This document shows positions 60,828 to 64,000 of a DNA stretch of 64,000 nucleotides, piece after piece. Within the stretch, counting starts at the first letter, position 1, and every line of letters begins with the position of its first letter. Position numbers and translations under genes: made by a program. Origin of the DNA: Oidiodendron maius Zn (taxonomy: Eukaryota > Ascomycota > Leotiomycetes > Myxotrichaceae); the NCBI GenBank assembly GCA_000827325.1, contig KN832888.1, positions 286,069-350,068 on the forward strand. The letters run 5' to 3'. The notes below the pieces were generated by a model. It was not told where the DNA came from. It saw only the letters and a list, made by a program, of their open reading frames with translations, and did not search any database.

Positions 60828-61410
60828 TATCAGAAGATACGTCTAACTTTGACTCTTCAGTAAAGGGGTAGAAATTCAGAACGACGGCTTTGTGGTATAT
60901 ATCTGGGACAGCAGGAAGCAATTTTCTTTGTGGAAAGAATGGCGCATGTAATGTTTCGTACTAATCTTTTCTCACGTCACCATTCCTAGATCGTCTGCTG
61001 AAATGGAGTATTCGCGACGGCCAGAGCCAATCATCATCTCTCCTGAAGGACCTCACGTGCCATATATTGACCAACTCTTGAGCAGAGAGCATCCATACTT
61101 TGCCATCTGTAGTACAGCATCCTTACCTACACGAGTCGAGCCGATAGATCATATACAAGTTGGAACTTGTATCCAAACCCTTGTTTGACATGTACATCCT
61201 ACTCTGTAATAATGATGTAGGTGTTATTTCTGCCCAACGAAGCCTCAACCTTGCTATAGCTGTTATTGGGCATAACAGGGTTATTTCTTTCTGCCACAGT
61301 TAATAAACCTCAGGTTGTTGAAAGGAGGCCAGATATTGGCCGGCTTCCTCTGCATCGCCTCTGTCGTGGCGTCGTGGTGACAGATTTTCCACACCCTTCG
61401 TCAGCCCTGC
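60828..61410. other. Intergenic between two rightward genes
   Basis: These 583 bases contain short AT-rich and mixed sequence with no convincing frame beyond a 61-codon one at 61003. It should hold the MFS 3' UTR and the promoter of the RING protein gene. Confidence 0.5.
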
Positions 61411-64000
61411 ATGTCGCATCGTATCCAGTTCCGACTCGCGCGCAAACTACGCGCTGGTTTTGCTTCCGGACACGCCTCATCTGGAGATAGTCAACCCACC
61501 CCTGGAGGGCTCAACTCTCCAAAGATCGAAACCATGGAGCCGGCGAAGGGTGGCCTTGACTTGGAGAAGGAGTTGACATGTTCCGTATGTTGGCTCTCAG
61601 AATTTATACCCCACATTCAGTTGTTCCTGGCCGAACATCGCATCTTGTGCCTAGGCCGTACGCAAGAGAAAGGAATTTTACACTTGGACCTTAAATTATT
61701 TACCATAAATGAAGCAAGCTAATATAATTCTACATTTAGATTTGCACTGAGGTCCTATACCAACCGTTGACTCTTCTTGACTGTCTACACACCTTTTGCG
61801 GGTCCTGCTTGAAGGAATGGTTCACCTCGCAGCTTAATACGACGCGGAAGTCTCCAAACTCCCTACCAGCGGGTACTGCTCCTTATACTTGTCCTTCATG
61901 CCGCGCCCCGGTGCGTGATACGAAACACAATGCGACTGTTACTACATTGCTAGAGATGTACCTAGCTGCAAGCCCAGAGAAGGGGAAGACGAACCAGGAG
62001 AAAGCCGAACTGGAGAAGACGTACAAGCCAGGGGATAGTATCCTTCCCAAGCTAGATTCGAGGGAAATGACGCTACGTGAGAGGATGGTTGAGGACGAAG
62101 ACAGGGCGTTGATAAATGAGGTTAGAGACCTGAGCCTCAGAGAGGCAGGCGTGGAGTCCTCAGAAGCTCGAAGACAGCGTAGAAGGAGGGAAGAGGGCAG
62201 ATCACACGAACATCGAGCACGTACAAGTCTAGATAATAGCAGGGAAAGTAGGGAACGTAGGACCACAGAGGATAGGGAGAGACGTCGCCGTCGTGAAGCT
62301 GAGGCTGAGCGCCGGCAAGAAAGAGTGCCAACTGAGGAGAGGAGAAGAAGGCGCAGTGATGGAGAATCAAGGAGAAGGCATGAAGAGGCTCACGAGACTA
62401 CAGCACGGCAGGTTGAGCACCAGTCTTCTCTACGGTCCTTGATAAGCTCATCTGACATTGATTCGCGCGAGATGGAGGAGGAAATACTACGCCAAATCAG
62501 GGAGGAGGGTCTCTTGGATGGGATTGATCTTGAGAATATCGATGTGAACCAGGAGGACGATATCAGTGAGAGGATAGCGGAGGCTTTCAGAAGGCGACAA
62601 AATGAGAGAGCGAGGCACGCACAACCCAGGAGGAGTGATGCGAGCGGCACACACTCTCGAACACACTCACGGTCTCGAACTTCCGGCTCTGTGCCGAACA
62701 CTCCATCTCGGGATACGAGCATCGGGGCGGGAAGGAGAAGGACTCACTCTCGATCGCCCAGTAGTGTCAGCCAAAGTGAAGAGCAGAGTCGACCCCCACC
62801 CTCCATCAGCGCAATTCAGGCAAGTCATCTTGAAGTACAGTCTAGTGACGAGAGCAGGAGGAGAAGAAGGAGGACGACAAGTAGTAGTCGAAATTCTACA
62901 CCAGCAGCTGTGACGGAGACACGAACAGGATCCCGGTCACAAACGGACCTCAATGATAGACCCCGTTCAATCAATACGCCAATTAGCGGGCCATCGTCAC
63001 CATCAAATACAAGAAGCAGTACAGATCCAATTGTGCGCCGCTCTGCAGACCTATCCTCTTCGAGTCGACCTGTACAGGAGCCTCAGCCAGCACAACCAAT
63101 GAACTCTACTCCTACGGCCGATACATCACCCCGACCACAAGAGACTTCTGAAATCAGTTCTAAAAATGTACCTAAATCTCGAGCTCCACCACCGGGTGAG
63201 CTCCCTCTAAGCAATACTTCAACAAGCTTCTCAGAGCCACTTGATAGATCACTATTACCGCTACCATTGTCGCCTCGTGCCCTAACGCAACCTACACTGG
63301 CAGACAGAGCCAATGCTTTATCGAGTGGTTCCCGGCCGACTTCCTCGTCGTCTTCTGTTGTGCGGCCCCGGCCAGAATACTTCGCTGAGCCGTCCATTAT
63401 GTGTGCTAAATGTGGAAGAAATCACATCGAATACGAACTGCATTACAATTGTGGAATCTGCTCATCCGGACACTACAATATCTGTCTTGGCTGTTATCGA
63501 GCTGGGAAGGGTTGTCTCTACTGGTTTGGGTTTGGATATACAGCATTTGCGAAGTGGGAAAGTAAGATTCAATCAGGAGACTTACCTGCAAATGCCGAAA
63601 GACCTCATATGCTTCATGCAAGTCGCTATGTCCCTCCAAGGACGGTCCCCGGCGGTGCCGAAGGCAGGAGAACACTGACTACAGATGATCCGCAGAAGAG
63701 ACTCCAGAGTGGTGTTTTTTGTGCAAATTGTTTGGCCTGGACGAACGAATGCTACTGGCGCTGCGACGTCTGCAATGATGGCGATTGGGGTTTCTGCAAT
63801 CTTTGTGTCAACCAGGGCCGATCCTGCACGCATCCTCTTTTGCCTCTTACCTATAAACCTTCTAACCAGAATACCCCGCCACTATCGCCAAGTCAAGACC
63901 AGAAAGCCCCTCCATCAGCAAGCATCCTCACTGGGCCCAACGTAGTCACTTTTGGTTCTTTCAAACCCCTTACATTTCTGACGACATGCGATGTGTGTCA
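61411..64000 (+). CDS. RING-finger E3-like protein with C-terminal Cys-rich (ZZ-like) zinc module, truncated by the window edge
   Basis: Predicted ubiquitin ligase. Exon 1 (61411-61584) ends KELTCS and joins exon 2 (from 61740) at ICTEVLYQPLTLLDCLHTFC, so the RING is assembled across the splice; it continues GSCLKEWF and CPSCRAPV. Exon 2 then stays open to the window end, more than 750 codons. A long Arg/Glu/Ser-rich linker (RRRREEGRSHEHRARTS-type sequence, roughly residues 160-620) contains short acidic helices. Near the end are two Cys-rich modules: MCAKCGRNHIEYELHYNCGI with HYNICLGCY, and FCANCLAWTNECYWRCDVC with FCNLC and H, resembling ZZ or related binuclear zinc folds. CHFR-like proteins share the RING plus Cys-rich ending, but no FHA domain is visible. 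The start is provisional, since other in-frame ATGs lie downstream. The 3' end lies outside. Confidence 0.85.

Overview
The window reads as nuclear DNA of a filamentous ascomycete (Pezizomycotina, most likely Eurotiales such as Aspergillus or Penicillium; this placement is inferred from gene families, not from a search). Genes are monocistronic and on both strands. They are broken by short introns, mostly about 45-180 nt, with GT..AG ends and CTAAC/CTGAC-type branch points. I joined exons by hand. For twelve spliced genes the summed exon lengths came out as exact multiples of three with no internal stop, which supports those models.

Layout: 1-8.6 kb has a small single-pass membrane protein (+), the DEAD-box RNA helicase Dbp2 (-) and a Thi20-type HMP-P kinase/TenA fusion (-, 12 exons). 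8.6-13.6 kb is eIF4G (-). 15.6-20 kb has a RING-LON protein of the CrgA type (-) and an unrecognised F-box-like protein (-). 21.3-29.1 kb has a divergent pair of RNA-processing genes: a THO-complex subunit 1 fused to a guanylate kinase domain (-), and the spliceosomal helicase Aquarius/Cwf11 (+). 29.1-34.9 kb is a GC-rich stretch of almost 6 kb with no supportable gene, leading into a homeodomain regulator (34.9-37.0 kb, +).

37.7-38.8 kb is a mitochondrial 3-hydroxyacyl-CoA dehydrogenase (-). 39.3-43.3 kb is an AT-rich block with two broken genes, a secreted epoxide hydrolase-like gene and an MFS transporter, lying between conserved core genes. 44.6-48.2 kb is the replication-fork protein Tof1/Timeless (+), followed by a small hypothetical gene (+), a GNAT acetyltransferase (-) and a LaeA-like methyltransferase (-). 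53.6-57.5 kb has a nucleotide-sugar 4,6-dehydratase (-) and a Golgi-type sugar-phosphate/nucleotide-sugar transporter (+), diverging from a 0.9 kb promoter that contains a perfect 90-bp tandem duplication. 58.9-60.8 kb is an intact MFS transporter (+). A RING/Cys-rich E3-like protein (+) runs off the right edge.

Points I consider most worth checking: (1) the THOC1-guanylate kinase fusion, which is encoded within one uninterrupted exon; (2) a tiny last exon that gives the RING-LON protein a C-terminal CaaX box; (3) a 445-nt intron inside dbp2 at the site corresponding to the autoregulatory intron of yeast DBP2; (4) stop-free 54-nt introns in both dbp2 and the eIF4G gene; (5) the decayed block at 39-43 kb.
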